A stretch of 53,393 nt of DNA from NCBI GenBank assembly GCA_002419505.1, contig DIGF01000027.1, positions 1 through 53,393 on the forward strand, read 5' to 3'. The stretch is from Caryophanales bacterium UBA5729 (GTDB lineage: Bacteria; Bacillota_I; Bacilli_A; Izemoplasmatales; Hujiaoplasmataceae). Position numbers and translations under genes: made by a program. Below are positions 37,365 to 43,465 of the stretch, one piece after another. The notes under the pieces were generated by a model. It made no database searches. It was not told the DNA's origin and was given only the letters and a program-made list of their open reading frames with translations. Each line of letters starts with the position of its first letter. Positions within the stretch are counted from its first letter, which is position 1.

Positions 37365-38205
37365 AGATGAGTTTACTAAAAGAAGTTTAGAGGACCTGTT
37401 AAAAGAAAATCAAATTGATAATATCGAAAGAGAAGAGGTTGTTGATATTCTTTTAGATCAAATCGCTCCTAACCCTTTTCAACCACGTCGACACTTTGAT
37501 CAACAGGCTTTATCAGAACTAGCTGATTCGATTAGAATGAACGGCGTACTTCAACCAGTTATCGTTAAAAAAGTCGCTAACGGGTATTTGTTGGTTGCCG
37601 GGGAAAGACGCTGTAAAGCTTCTAAAATTGCTGGTTTTAAGACTGTTCCTGCTATTGTAAGAGATTATAATAACCAGTATTTAGCTGAGCTAGCTTTGTT
37701 GGAGAATATACAAAGAGAAGATTTAACGATAGTTGAAGAAGCTGAGGCTTATCAAAACGCAATTAAGTCACTTAATTTGACGCATTTAGAACTTTCACAA
37801 AAAATAGGGAAGAGTCGTTCTTATGTTTCTAATGCTTTAGGAATTTTAAGTTTACCTGTTGAAGTACTAGACGAGATTAATCATGGCAATATATCAATGG
37901 GACACGCTCGGAGTTTAAGCAAACTTAAAGATGTAACGAGAATTAAGAAGATAGCTAACATGATTATCGAAGAGCATTTAACGGTTAGAGATATTGAAAG
38001 TTTAGTAAAAAAAGAAAAGAAGAAAAAAGAAATAAATCGAAAAAACATTAGTTTAGATTTACAAACTGAATTAAATAAATTTAAAGATAATTTTAATCAG
38101 AAATTAACTTTGAAAGAACCAGTAAAAATTACTAGTAACAAAATAGTTATTACAGTTCAAGACCTAAAGGAAGCAGAGAAAATTCATAAGTTTTTTAAGG
38201 AGTGA
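37357..38205 (+). CDS. parB: Chromosome-partitioning protein ParB (Spo0J)
   Basis: ParB CTPase/DNA-binding protein (282 residues). The N-terminal CTP-binding fold has IAPNPFQPRRHFD near residue 33 and GERRCKAS near 82 (the GERRxRA box). The central HTH is LSQKIGKSRSYVSN near 147, and the C-terminus is a dimerisation region. It loads at parS and spreads along DNA to recruit SMC. No perfect parS is seen in the window. Confidence 0.95.
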   Translation: MNKDEFTKRSLEDLLKENQIDNIEREEVVDILLDQIAPNPFQPRRHFDQQALSELADSIRMNGVLQPVIVKKVANGYLLVAGERRCKASKIAGFKTVPAIVRDYNNQYLAELALLENIQREDLTIVEEAEAYQNAIKSLNLTHLELSQKIGKSRSYVSNALGILSLPVEVLDEINHGNISMGHARSLSKLKDVTRIKKIANMIIEEHLTVRDIESLVKKEKKKKEINRKNISLDLQTELNKFKDNFNQKLTLKEPVKITSNKIVITVQDLKEAEKIHKFFKE

Positions 38206-38211
38206 TAAAGG

Positions 38212-38394
38212 ATGCATGAAGAGATAAAAGAAGGTAGTATTTTAGTCTTAAAAAAAGGTCATCCTTGCGGTGAAAATAAATGGCAAATTACTAGTTTTGG
38301 AACAATATGTAAAATCAAATGTCTTGGCTGTGAAAGAATTGTTATAATCGATCGAACAGATTTGAAAAAAAGAATAAAGAAGGTAATACAATGA
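38212..38394 (+). CDS. DUF951 small zinc-ribbon-like protein (YyzM-like)
   Basis: 60-residue DUF951 protein. KKGHPCG near residue 14, then C-x-I-K-C-L-G-C near 34-39, give a potential zinc site. In Firmicutes the family regularly follows parB (yyzM in Bacillus). Function unknown. It overlaps the next gene by 4 bases. Confidence 0.85.
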   Translation: MHEEIKEGSILVLKKGHPCGENKWQITSFGTICKIKCLGCERIVIIDRTDLKKRIKKVIQ

Positions 38395-38681
38395 AAAAAC
38401 TACTTGAAGAAATCATTAAATTTAGAGATGAAAGAGGATGGAGAAATCATGATACTCCACAATCTTTAGCAAAATCTATCATCATAGAAGCCGCTGAATT
38501 ACTTGAGAATTACCAATGGGAAGATACCTCTCCAAATTTCACTAATGTAGAAGAAGAATTAGCTGATGTTCTCATCTATTCTTTGGCTATGTGTTCGGAT
38601 TTAGGTATGGATCCAGAAGTGATAATTAGGCGAAAATTAGTAAAAAATGAAGAGAAATATCCTAAAATTACTGATAAATGA
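38391..38681 (+). CDS. MazG-like nucleotide pyrophosphohydrolase
   Basis: 96-residue all-alpha NTP pyrophosphatase of the MazG/dCTPase type. The metal-binding residues appear as E-A-A-E-L-L-E near 29-35 and EEELADVLIY near 54-63. Such enzymes remove non-canonical or excess nucleotides (often dCTP). Translationally coupled to the DUF951 gene. Confidence 0.85.
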   Translation: MKKLLEEIIKFRDERGWRNHDTPQSLAKSIIIEAAELLENYQWEDTSPNFTNVEEELADVLIYSLAMCSDLGMDPEVIIRRKLVKNEEKYPKITDK

Positions 38682-38686
38682 TTTTA

Positions 38687-38722
38687 TGGGATATTAAATA
38701 TTAAATTGATATCCCCTTTGTT
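38687..38722 (+). terminator. Probable terminator of the parAB operon
   Basis: Stem GGGATAT/ATATCCC (38688-38694 with 38709-38715) and a moderately T-rich tail. Confidence 0.5.
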
Positions 38723-38766
38723 TAGCAGTATTGTGCTGTTTCGTGAAAAAAAACGGAAAATAATAA

Positions 38767-38795
38767 TTGACAAATATACTTATAAATAGTAAAAT
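38767..38795 (+). promoter_or_regulatory. Promoter of the tRNA cluster
   Basis: Consensus TTGACA (38767-38772), 17 bases, TAAAAT (38790-38795), 29 bases before the first tRNA. No other strong promoter is seen before 39648. Confidence 0.8.
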
Positions 38796-38824
38796 ATTAT
38801 TCGCATTGCGAAGAAGATGTATTG

Positions 38825-38901
<77 letters not shown>

Positions 38902-38911
38902 TTCTTTTTTC

Positions 38912-38988
38912 GGGGTATTAGCTCAGTCCGGGAGAGCGCCTGCCTTGCAAGCAGGAGGTCAGCGGTTCGATCCCGCTATACTCCACCA
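38912..38988 (+). tRNA. tRNA-Ala(TGC), copy 1
   Basis: Complete cloverleaf of 77 nt with CCA; acceptor GGGGTAT/ATACTCC; anticodon loop CTTGCAA. Identical over all 77 bases to the copy at 39556. Confidence 0.96.
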
Positions 38989-39001
38989 TTTAGTTAATTA
39001 C

Positions 39002-39078
39002 GGCGGTGTAGCTCAACTGGCTAGAGCGTACGGTTCATACCCGTGAGGTTGAGAGTTCAAGTCTCTCCGCCGCTACCA
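39002..39078 (+). tRNA. tRNA-Met(CAT), probably elongator
   Basis: Complete cloverleaf with CCA; acceptor GGCGGTG pairs with CGCCGCT (G-U first pair); anticodon CAT. It resembles the Bacillus elongator tRNA-Met and sits in the Bacillus-like order Ala-Met-Ile2-Ser. Confidence 0.85.
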
Positions 39079-39084
39079 TAAAAT

Positions 39085-39161
39085 GGACCCATAGCTCAGT
39101 TGGTTAGAGCTATCGGCTCATAACCGATCGGTCGTAGGTTCGAGTCCTACTGGGTCCACCA
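39085..39161 (+). tRNA. tRNA with CAT anticodon, probably Ile2 (lysidine-modified)
   Basis: Complete cloverleaf with CCA; acceptor GGACCCA/TGGGTCC; anticodon loop CTCATAA. Acceptor pairs C4-G69 and C5-G68, known TilS identity elements, and the position after Met in the order Ala-Met-Ile2-Ser point to tRNA-Ile2. Its modifying enzyme TilS is encoded at 22211-23530. A second elongator Met is the alternative. Confidence 0.75.
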
Positions 39162-39182
39162 CTTAACTAAAAAAAACGAAAC

Positions 39183-39275
39183 GGAGAAATACCCAAGTCC
39201 GGCTGAAGGGATCGGTCTTGAAAACCGACAGGGCGTGTGAGCGCCGCGGGGGTTCGAATCCCTCTTTCTCCGCCA
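39183..39275 (+). tRNA. tRNA-Ser(TGA)
   Basis: Class II tRNA of 93 nt with a long variable arm and encoded CCA; acceptor GGAGAAA/TTTCTCC; anticodon loop CTTGAAA. Confidence 0.95.
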
Positions 39276-39280
39276 CTTTT

Positions 39281-39345
39281 GTCATGATAGCTTAATTGGC
39301 AAAGCGATTATTAGATATAGGTTCGAATCCTATAATTGACACCTA
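39281..39345 (+). pseudogene. tRNA-like remnant lacking the anticodon arm
   Basis: A D-arm-like segment (TAGCTTAATTGGCAAAGC) and a perfect T-arm (TATAGGTTCGAATCCTATA) are separated by only about 8 bases, so the anticodon stem-loop is gone. The outer four bases (GTCA/TGAC) still pair, but the inner acceptor pairs do not, and no CCA is encoded, unlike all other tRNAs of the cluster. Most likely a deleted tRNA gene; the original identity cannot be told. Confidence 0.75.
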
Positions 39346-39376
39346 AACCAAGCAGTCTTCGATTCATTTAAATCTT

Positions 39377-39452
39377 GACCCGCTAGCTCAGTCGGTAGAG
39401 CATTTGACTTTTAATCAAAGGGTCAGGCGTTCGAATCGCCTGCGGGTCACCA
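39377..39452 (+). tRNA. tRNA-Lys(TTT)
   Basis: Complete cloverleaf of 76 nt with CCA; acceptor GACCCGC/GCGGGTC; anticodon loop CTTTTAA. Confidence 0.96.
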
Positions 39453-39457
39453 CTTAT

Positions 39458-39544
39458 GCCCGAGTGGCGAAATAGGTAGACGCGTTGGACTTAAAATCCA
39501 ATGTCAGCAATGACGTGCCGGTTCAAGTCCGGCCTCGGGTACCA
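39458..39544 (+). tRNA. tRNA-Leu(TAA)
   Basis: Class II tRNA of 87 nt with long variable arm and CCA; acceptor GCCCGAG/CTCGGGT; anticodon loop CTTAAAA. Confidence 0.95.
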
Positions 39545-39555
39545 AAAAAAATAAA

Positions 39556-39632
39556 GGGGTATTAGCTCAGTCCGGGAGAGCGCCTGCCTTGCAAGCAGGA
39601 GGTCAGCGGTTCGATCCCGCTATACTCCACCA
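39556..39632 (+). tRNA. tRNA-Ala(TGC), copy 2
   Basis: Identical to the tRNA-Ala at 38912-38988 over 77 bases; flanking bases differ, so the duplication unit is the gene itself or has been homogenised. Confidence 0.96.
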
Positions 39633-39647
39633 TTTTTTTATTAATCA

Positions 39648-39681
39648 TTGACAAATTATAGTGTCTTTGATATCATATAAT
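39648..39681 (+). promoter_or_regulatory. Internal promoter before tRNA-fMet
   Basis: TTGACA (39648-39653), 17 bases, TATCAT (39671-39676), overlapping a TATAAT (39676-39681). It would drive fMet-Asp-Phe separately from the upstream tRNAs. Confidence 0.75.
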
Positions 39682-39695
39682 AGCGCAATAAATAT

Positions 39696-39772
39696 CGCGG
39701 GGTGGAGCAGTCTGGTAGCTCGTTGGGCTCATAACCCAGAGGTCGAAGGTTCAAATCCTTCCCCCGCAACCA
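39696..39772 (+). tRNA. Initiator tRNA-fMet(CAT)
   Basis: Initiator features: unpaired C1-A72 ends (CGCGGGG/CCCCGCA), three G-C pairs at the base of the anticodon stem (GGG/CCC), anticodon loop CTCATAA, CCA encoded; 77 nt. Confidence 0.96.
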
Positions 39773-39786
39773 TTTTAATAAACCAA

Positions 39787-39862
39787 GGTCCGGTGGTGTA
39801 GGGGTTAACATGCCTGCCTGTCACGCAGGAGATCGCGGGTTCAAATCCCGTCCGGACCGCCA
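39787..39862 (+). tRNA. tRNA-Asp(GTC)
   Basis: Complete cloverleaf of 76 nt with CCA; acceptor GGTCCGG/CCGGACC; anticodon loop CTGTCAC. Confidence 0.96.
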
Positions 39863-39869
39863 CTTTTAT

Positions 39870-39945
39870 GGTTCGGTAGCTCAGTTGGTAGAGCAATGGA
39901 CTGAAAATCCATGTGTCGCCAGTTCAATTCTGGCCCGAACCACCA
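39870..39945 (+). tRNA. tRNA-Phe(GAA), probable integration target
   Basis: Complete cloverleaf of 76 nt with CCA; acceptor GGTTCGG/CCGAACC; anticodon loop CTGAAAA. Its 3' half, from the anticodon stem to the CCA, recurs in partial copies downstream (41544, 41631, 42808, 43235, 44953, 46238), which marks it as an insertion hotspot. Confidence 0.97.
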
Positions 39946-39960
39946 TCGATAACGTAATAT

Positions 39961-39984
39961 AGCCCTTTTAAGGGCTTTTTATTT
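39961..39984 (+). terminator. Terminator of the tRNA cluster
   Basis: Stem AGCCCTT/AAGGGCT (39961-39967 with 39970-39976) and a T run, 16 bases after tRNA-Phe. Confidence 0.85.
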
Positions 39985-40043
39985 TACTTTGTGATGAATT
40001 AGTCCATTTGTCTCCGGTTTGATTTGTAAGAATGATTACACAC

Positions 40044-40196
40044 TTATTTCAAAACAATACTAAGAATTAATTCAATGAAAAATTTTATCAATTCGAAAAG
40101 AGAAACGAATACACTTACAATAAAATTTGTAGCATGCTCATTTTTAAAAAAGATTATGAGAAAAAATAGTATAATCATTATAAAAAACCATTTCAT
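40044..40196 (-). CDS. Small hydrophobic membrane peptide (50 residues)
   Basis: 50-codon frame on the minus strand. It has a near-perfect ribosome-binding site AAAGGAGGTGA ending 5 bases before the ATG at 40196, one of the best in the window. The product starts MKWFFIMIILFFLIIFF (a membrane helix, residues 3-17), has a short charged turn (KNEHATN, about 18-24) and a second amphipathic or membrane helix (about 25-48), and ends in Lys. It is divergent from an XRE regulator gene and shares a repeat-rich control region with it. Small toxin-like or holin-like peptides look like this, but no family is recognised, so toxicity is only a guess. Confidence 0.6.
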   Translation of the reverse strand: MKWFFIMIILFFLIIFFKNEHATNFIVSVFVSLFELIKFFIELILSIVLK

Positions 40197-40209
40197 TTGT
40201 TCACCTCCT

Positions 40210-40243
40210 TTGACTAAATTATGTCACTTAGTCAAGTAGTGAC
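40210..40243. promoter_or_regulatory. Nested inverted repeats at the promoter of the 50-residue peptide gene
   Basis: TTGACTAA/TTAGTCAA (40210-40217 with 40228-40235) and GTCACT/AGTGAC (40223-40228 with 40238-40243) overlap a minus-strand promoter (TTGTCA, 16 bases, CATAAT). They may be an operator or a leader hairpin just before the ribosome-binding site. Confidence 0.5.
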
Positions 40244-40246
40244 AAT

Positions 40247-40380
40247 GGTGCTCGATGCTCCCTGCGGAGCAGCCGACCACACCACACCGACTATAGCACC
40301 GAAACAATGCCATATAGTTATATTATAACGCACCGAAACGGTGCTGTCAAGCATTTTCGCACCTTTATGGTGCTTTTTTG
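40247..40380. promoter_or_regulatory. Repeat-rich control region upstream of the XRE gene
   Basis: GCACC or its complement occurs six times: GGTGC at 40247, GCACCGAAAC at 40296 and 40330, the full palindrome GCACCGAAACGGTGC at 40330-40344, and the hairpin GCACC-TTTAT-GGTGC with a T run at 40359-40379. A GC-rich hairpin TGCTCC/GGAGCA lies at 40256-40271. The local GC content is far above the surrounding DNA. These are probably operators of the adjacent regulator plus a transcription stop. Confidence 0.6.
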
Positions 40381-40389
40381 TTTTTTATA

Positions 40390-40398
40390 TGTTATAAT
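40390..40398 (+). promoter_or_regulatory. Extended -10 promoter of the XRE regulator
   Basis: TGTTATAAT (40390-40398), immediately after the GCACC hairpin. Confidence 0.65.
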
Positions 40399-40416
40399 TA
40401 TTTTAGAGGTGTTAAT

Positions 40417-40941
40417 ATGAATAATGTTATTAAGGTAATGAAAGATTTAAGATTGCAGTATAAACTATCTCAAAAACATATAGCAAACAAGCTTGGAATC
40501 ACAAGACAAGCTTATTCAAGATATGAAACCGGAGAAAGAGAACCTGGATTAGAAGCCATTTCATTTCTAGCTAATTATTACAAAGTTCCTGTTCAAATCT
40601 TTTTTATGAAAGAAGAAAAGACATATAAATACGAAAATCTTTTCATGTCTGAACTCGGGGTTTTATATGATAGAAAATATAGAGAAGTAATGAATATTAG
40701 TGATTATCTTCATTTTAATGAAATCGAAAAACAAGACCATTTTGCATATGATAAACAAAATCAAATAAGTAAAGAAGAATTAAAGAAATTTGAAAAAGTA
40801 TTCAATGATTTAATGTCACAGCTAGATATGTTAGGCAAAGAAATAATAAAAGCAATAGATAGAGACAAAGAATATTTTGATATGGACAGATATCGAGAGT
40901 TCCAGAAAAATTTAAGTGATATGTTAAAGAAAAAAAAATAA
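40417..40941 (+). CDS. XRE-family transcriptional regulator
   Basis: 174 residues. The N-terminal HTH (residues 1-60) has SQKHIANKLGITRQAYSRYETGEREP, a typical Cro/C1 domain whose helix 3 is TRQAYSRYE. The C-terminal part (about 70-174) is helical and Lys/Glu-rich with no recognised domain. The ATG at 40417 has AGAGGTG 5 bases upstream; an upstream in-frame start at 40378 falls inside the promoter and is rejected. It is divergent from the 50-residue membrane peptide gene and probably binds the GCACC repeats between them. It is the first gene after the tRNA-Phe hotspot. Confidence 0.8.
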   Translation: MNNVIKVMKDLRLQYKLSQKHIANKLGITRQAYSRYETGEREPGLEAISFLANYYKVPVQIFFMKEEKTYKYENLFMSELGVLYDRKYREVMNISDYLHFNEIEKQDHFAYDKQNQISKEELKKFEKVFNDLMSQLDMLGKEIIKAIDRDKEYFDMDRYREFQKNLSDMLKKKK

Positions 40942-40977
40942 ACAGCAAATTTACTTGCTGTCTTTTTATGTTATAAT
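40942..40977 (+). promoter_or_regulatory. Terminator/promoter module, copy 1
   Basis: ACAGCAA/TTGCTGT hairpin (40942-40948 with 40955-40961) ends the XRE gene; the same bases provide TTTACT (40950-40955), 16 bases, TGT-TATAAT (40972-40977) for the next gene. Copies recur at 41523 (cut), 43405 and 45659. Confidence 0.65.
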
Positions 40978-41036
40978 CTAATAAATAAGGATTAATAAAA
41001 ACAGATTTTAAAAAGTTTATAGAGGTGAATGAGATA

Positions 41037-41489
41037 ATGGTAGAATCAAAATTTGATATAGAATCAAACTTAATATATTTTCCAAAGAATTTATACTTTA
41101 AAGAAACGCAAAGCTTAAAAGATTTTCTTGAAATAAACAAATTGAAGCAGTGGAGACCAAATTATTCTAATGATTTTGATTTTACATATTATTTTAAGAA
41201 TTCATTAATAGAACCATATGTTAAATATAAAGAAAATGGAATAGAATTGTCTTGTAGATTCCGGTATGAAATGCACTTATTGTATAATATGGGTAATATA
41301 GGTAAAAAATTCCTAGTGTTAACAAAAAATGTCTATCTAGTATTATATTTGACTTATATGAGTAGAGAAAACAAATTAAGAAAATTAAATGATATCATGA
41401 AAATTCTATTCAATATTGATGATAGCAAGTATCAATTTACTCATAACAAAAGTTTTAATGTGTTTGTTATTTCACTTGTTTCACTTTAA
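41037..41489 (+). CDS. Unknown protein of the tRNA-Phe island
   Basis: 150 residues, soluble, aromatic- and Asn-rich, with no recognised motif. The start at 41037 has AGAGGTGA 8 bases upstream; the GTG at 41025 lies inside that site. The protein ends in a hydrophobic stretch (VFVISLVSL), which may mean that a longer C-terminus was lost when the downstream junction formed, only 54 bases before a tRNA-Phe fragment. It has its own promoter module. Confidence 0.55.
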   Translation: MVESKFDIESNLIYFPKNLYFKETQSLKDFLEINKLKQWRPNYSNDFDFTYYFKNSLIEPYVKYKENGIELSCRFRYEMHLLYNMGNIGKKFLVLTKNVYLVLYLTYMSRENKLRKLNDIMKILFNIDDSKYQFTHNKSFNVFVISLVSL

Positions 41490-41522
41490 AGAATATTGAA
41501 AAGAGACTTTAAATATATAAAA

Positions 41523-41535
41523 TAGCAAATTTACT
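41523..41535 (+). repeat. Cut copy of the terminator/promoter module
   Basis: AGCAAATTTACTT matches the start of the module at 40944, but the sequence switches to the tRNA-Phe fragment arm (TTGCATGAAAC) within a few bases, so its -10 element is missing. Confidence 0.55.
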
Positions 41536-41543
41536 TGACTTGC

Positions 41544-41597
41544 ATGAAACGACTGAAAATCCATGTGTCTTCAGTTCGATTCTTGCCCGAACCATCA
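41544..41597 (+). repeat. tRNA-Phe 3' fragment A
   Basis: ATGAAACGACTGAAAATCC, then a copy of the tRNA-Phe 3' half through variable loop, T-arm and acceptor end (GCCCGAACCATCA), with a few changes. The 5' half of the tRNA is absent. The 389-base gap 41490-41878 holds fragments A and B and a promoter only. Confidence 0.85.
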
Positions 41598-41630
41598 TTT
41601 ATAATCAGTCATCTATAATATATAATGAAT

Positions 41631-41685
41631 ATGAAACGCCTGGAAATCTATATGCTAACATTTTAATTCTATTCTAGGTTTCTAT
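41631..41685 (+). repeat. tRNA-Phe 3' fragment B (decayed)
   Basis: ATGAAACGCCTGGAAATCTATATG followed by AATTCTATTCTAG-like bases; the same layout as fragment A, 33 bases further on, but much more diverged. Confidence 0.55.
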
Positions 41686-41820
41686 TAAAAACTTAAATTA
41701 GTCATATTTAGATTGTTCTTTTTAAAAAACAGCATTATGAAGTGGGCTTTTAATATTAAATTTTACTAAGATACTTTTGACGTTTTTTTATATATACATT
41801 TATTAAATATGATTAATAGG

Positions 41821-41848
41821 TTGTTTTAATTTTTTTTTATTTTATAAT
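41821..41848 (+). promoter_or_regulatory. Promoter of the 41879 gene
   Basis: TTGTTT (41821-41826), 16 bases, TATAAT (41843-41848). Confidence 0.5.
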
Positions 41849-41878
41849 TAAATTATATTATTATGCTGGAGGTAAGTT

Positions 41879-42754
41879 GTGAAAGGATCAAAATTGTTAA
41901 AAGAAATAATGAATAAGCTATATATGTCAGTTGATGAATTATCTTCTAAAAGTGGCGTATCACTAGAAAATCTTAATGATTTTCTTAATGAAGATAAAGA
42001 GTTAAATACAAAAGATTTTCTAAGTTTATCAAAGCTATTTAATATAAGTATGGAAGCTCTAGTAACTGGTGAATTACTAGATGATGGAGATAAAATCTCT
42101 TATCATCACTTAACACCATCTGAAGACAAGCATATTGAATTGTTTATCAACAAATGTAGAAAAGTAGTCGAGCAATCGAATTTGATTAAGTATTCAGAAT
42201 TATTAATGCCAAAACCTTCTTTTAATTCCAAAAGAAGATTCTTATCTTTTGAAGGTGGCGTGTTTTCCTCAACAGGATGGCGAGAATGTTATATTCCATA
42301 TGTAGATATCGAAAAAGTGATTTCTCTCGATATCTATGACATATTCGATAAATTTAAAAATCACCCAAGAACTTACGGCCAAATGATTCATTATCTTAAA
42401 GAAAAAGGTGATGTAGCAGGATTGAAGCATCTAGAAAAGAGAAATTTAGGTTCAAGTGATTGGACTACAGTTCAACCAATTCCTCCGATTTTGTTTAATG
42501 ATATTGTTAAATGTACAGACATTAGGTTTTTCGAAAGCATTGAATATTCGGTTCGTGATTTGACCCACGTTCTATATAGAATTGATTCCACGAAACCATC
42601 ATATTGGCAAATATGTAAATTTCTCTTAGATAAAGGAGCTACATTACAAAGATATACTGAGTTTGGAGAAAATGGATCATACAGAGAAGCAAAGGATACA
42701 CCCGCAACAATGATGTTTGAATACATAGTGAATCTCAATTTAAAACAAAAATAA
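41879..42754 (+). CDS. HTH-domain protein with unknown C-terminal domain
   Basis: 291 residues. Residues 1-65 look like an XRE-type HTH (LLKEIMNKLYMSVDELSSKSGVS). The remainder (about 75-291) is a separate domain with many aromatic residues and a stretch like an ankyrin helix pair (YWQICKFLLDKGATL near 243-257); it is not recognised. The start is GTG with GGAGGT 5 bases upstream. It lies alone between tRNA-Phe fragments B and C, so the gene and the fragments form one unit. Confidence 0.65.
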   Translation: MKGSKLLKEIMNKLYMSVDELSSKSGVSLENLNDFLNEDKELNTKDFLSLSKLFNISMEALVTGELLDDGDKISYHHLTPSEDKHIELFINKCRKVVEQSNLIKYSELLMPKPSFNSKRRFLSFEGGVFSSTGWRECYIPYVDIEKVISLDIYDIFDKFKNHPRTYGQMIHYLKEKGDVAGLKHLEKRNLGSSDWTTVQPIPPILFNDIVKCTDIRFFESIEYSVRDLTHVLYRIDSTKPSYWQICKFLLDKGATLQRYTEFGENGSYREAKDTPATMMFEYIVNLNLKQK

Positions 42755-42807
42755 ATGTTTTCCTTGATTTTGAATAATCCTAATCAGTAAATTAGATAAT
42801 GCGTTGC

Positions 42808-42841
42808 ATGAAACGACTGAAAATCCATGTTTTGCTAGATG
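42808..42841 (+). repeat. tRNA-Phe 3' fragment C (short)
   Basis: TTGCATGAAACGACTGAAAATCCATG matches fragments A and D exactly from the arm to the anticodon stem, then diverges (TTTTGCTAGATG); T-arm and acceptor are gone. Confidence 0.75.
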
Positions 42842-42886
42842 TTTTTGCAATCGTAAAAATGGTAAGCATCACTAAGGGAGGAAATT

Positions 42887-43195
42887 TTGAGTAGATACAT
42901 ATATAAATTGATTCTATTTTGTTTTTTATACTTTTTAATAGGAGCAGTTATTTATTTTTTTGAATCAAAAGTCTTATTTTTTATATATGATTTTTCAATA
43001 CCCGATAGGAATGTATTGAATCGTTTTAATTTTATTGGAATATTGGTTATGGGGGTAATATCAACATTCATATTAATAGTCCTATATTTTCGCAAGCACG
43101 TTAATATAAAAGGCTATTTCATATTTGTCGCAATTAAGGTCATTTTCATTATTGTAGCAAGTATTTATTGGATAATTCAGCTTCAATGGAAATGA
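42887..43195 (+). CDS. Small three-helix membrane protein of the island
   Basis: 102 residues with three or four membrane helices (about 5-25, 30-36, 46-67, 76-97). The start is TTG with AAGGGAGG 5 bases upstream; no ATG fits. It fills the short space between fragments C and D (about 390 bases), so it is the only gene of that unit. Function unknown; small membrane proteins in islands are often immunity or accessory factors (inference only). Confidence 0.55.
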   Translation: MSRYIYKLILFCFLYFLIGAVIYFFESKVLFFIYDFSIPDRNVLNRFNFIGILVMGVISTFILIVLYFRKHVNIKGYFIFVAIKVIFIIVASIYWIIQLQWK

Positions 43196-43234
43196 TTCTT
43201 ATTTTTTAGACTATTTCATGTTACAATTTGCTAA

Positions 43235-43328
43235 ATGAAACGACTGAAAATCCATGTGTCGCAAGTTCAATTCTGGCACGAACCACCACTAGAAAACGTA
43301 AATAAGCCATCTGATGATGGCTTTTTTT
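43235..43328 (+). repeat. tRNA-Phe 3' fragment D with terminator
   Basis: ATGAAACGACTGAAAATCC and then an almost intact tRNA-Phe 3' half to ACCACCA (43288). It is followed by CTAGAAAACGTAAATAAG and a terminator (AAGCCATC/GATGGCTT, 43304-43311 with 43316-43323, T run). The segment from the anticodon stem to the T run is nearly identical to fragment E. Confidence 0.9.
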
Positions 43329-43404
43329 ATTTGCTTCTTTTACTAAATTGCCAAGTCATTTTTGAAACACGGATTCATTTAGCTTTAATAACAAATATAA
43401 TGAT

Positions 43405-43439
43405 AGCGAATTTACTTGCTGTTTTATTTGTGTTAAAAT
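43405..43439 (+). promoter_or_regulatory. Terminator/promoter module, copy 2
   Basis: AGCGAATTTACTTGCTG; TTTACT (43411-43416), 17 bases, TAAAAT (43434-43439) for the RCC1-repeat gene. Confidence 0.65.
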
Positions 43440-43465
43440 ATAGATAATTTATTAGGAGGTATTAA

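Noticed and set aside
38737..38748. parS-like sequence TGTTTCGTGAAA near parB
   Set aside because: Compared with the 16-base parS consensus two central bases are missing, so the symmetry is lost; no perfect parS is visible in the window.
43235..43447. 70-residue open frame starting at ATGAAACGACTG
   Set aside because: Its first half is the tRNA-Phe fragment D and its terminator; no ribosome-binding site. It is a by-product of the repeat.
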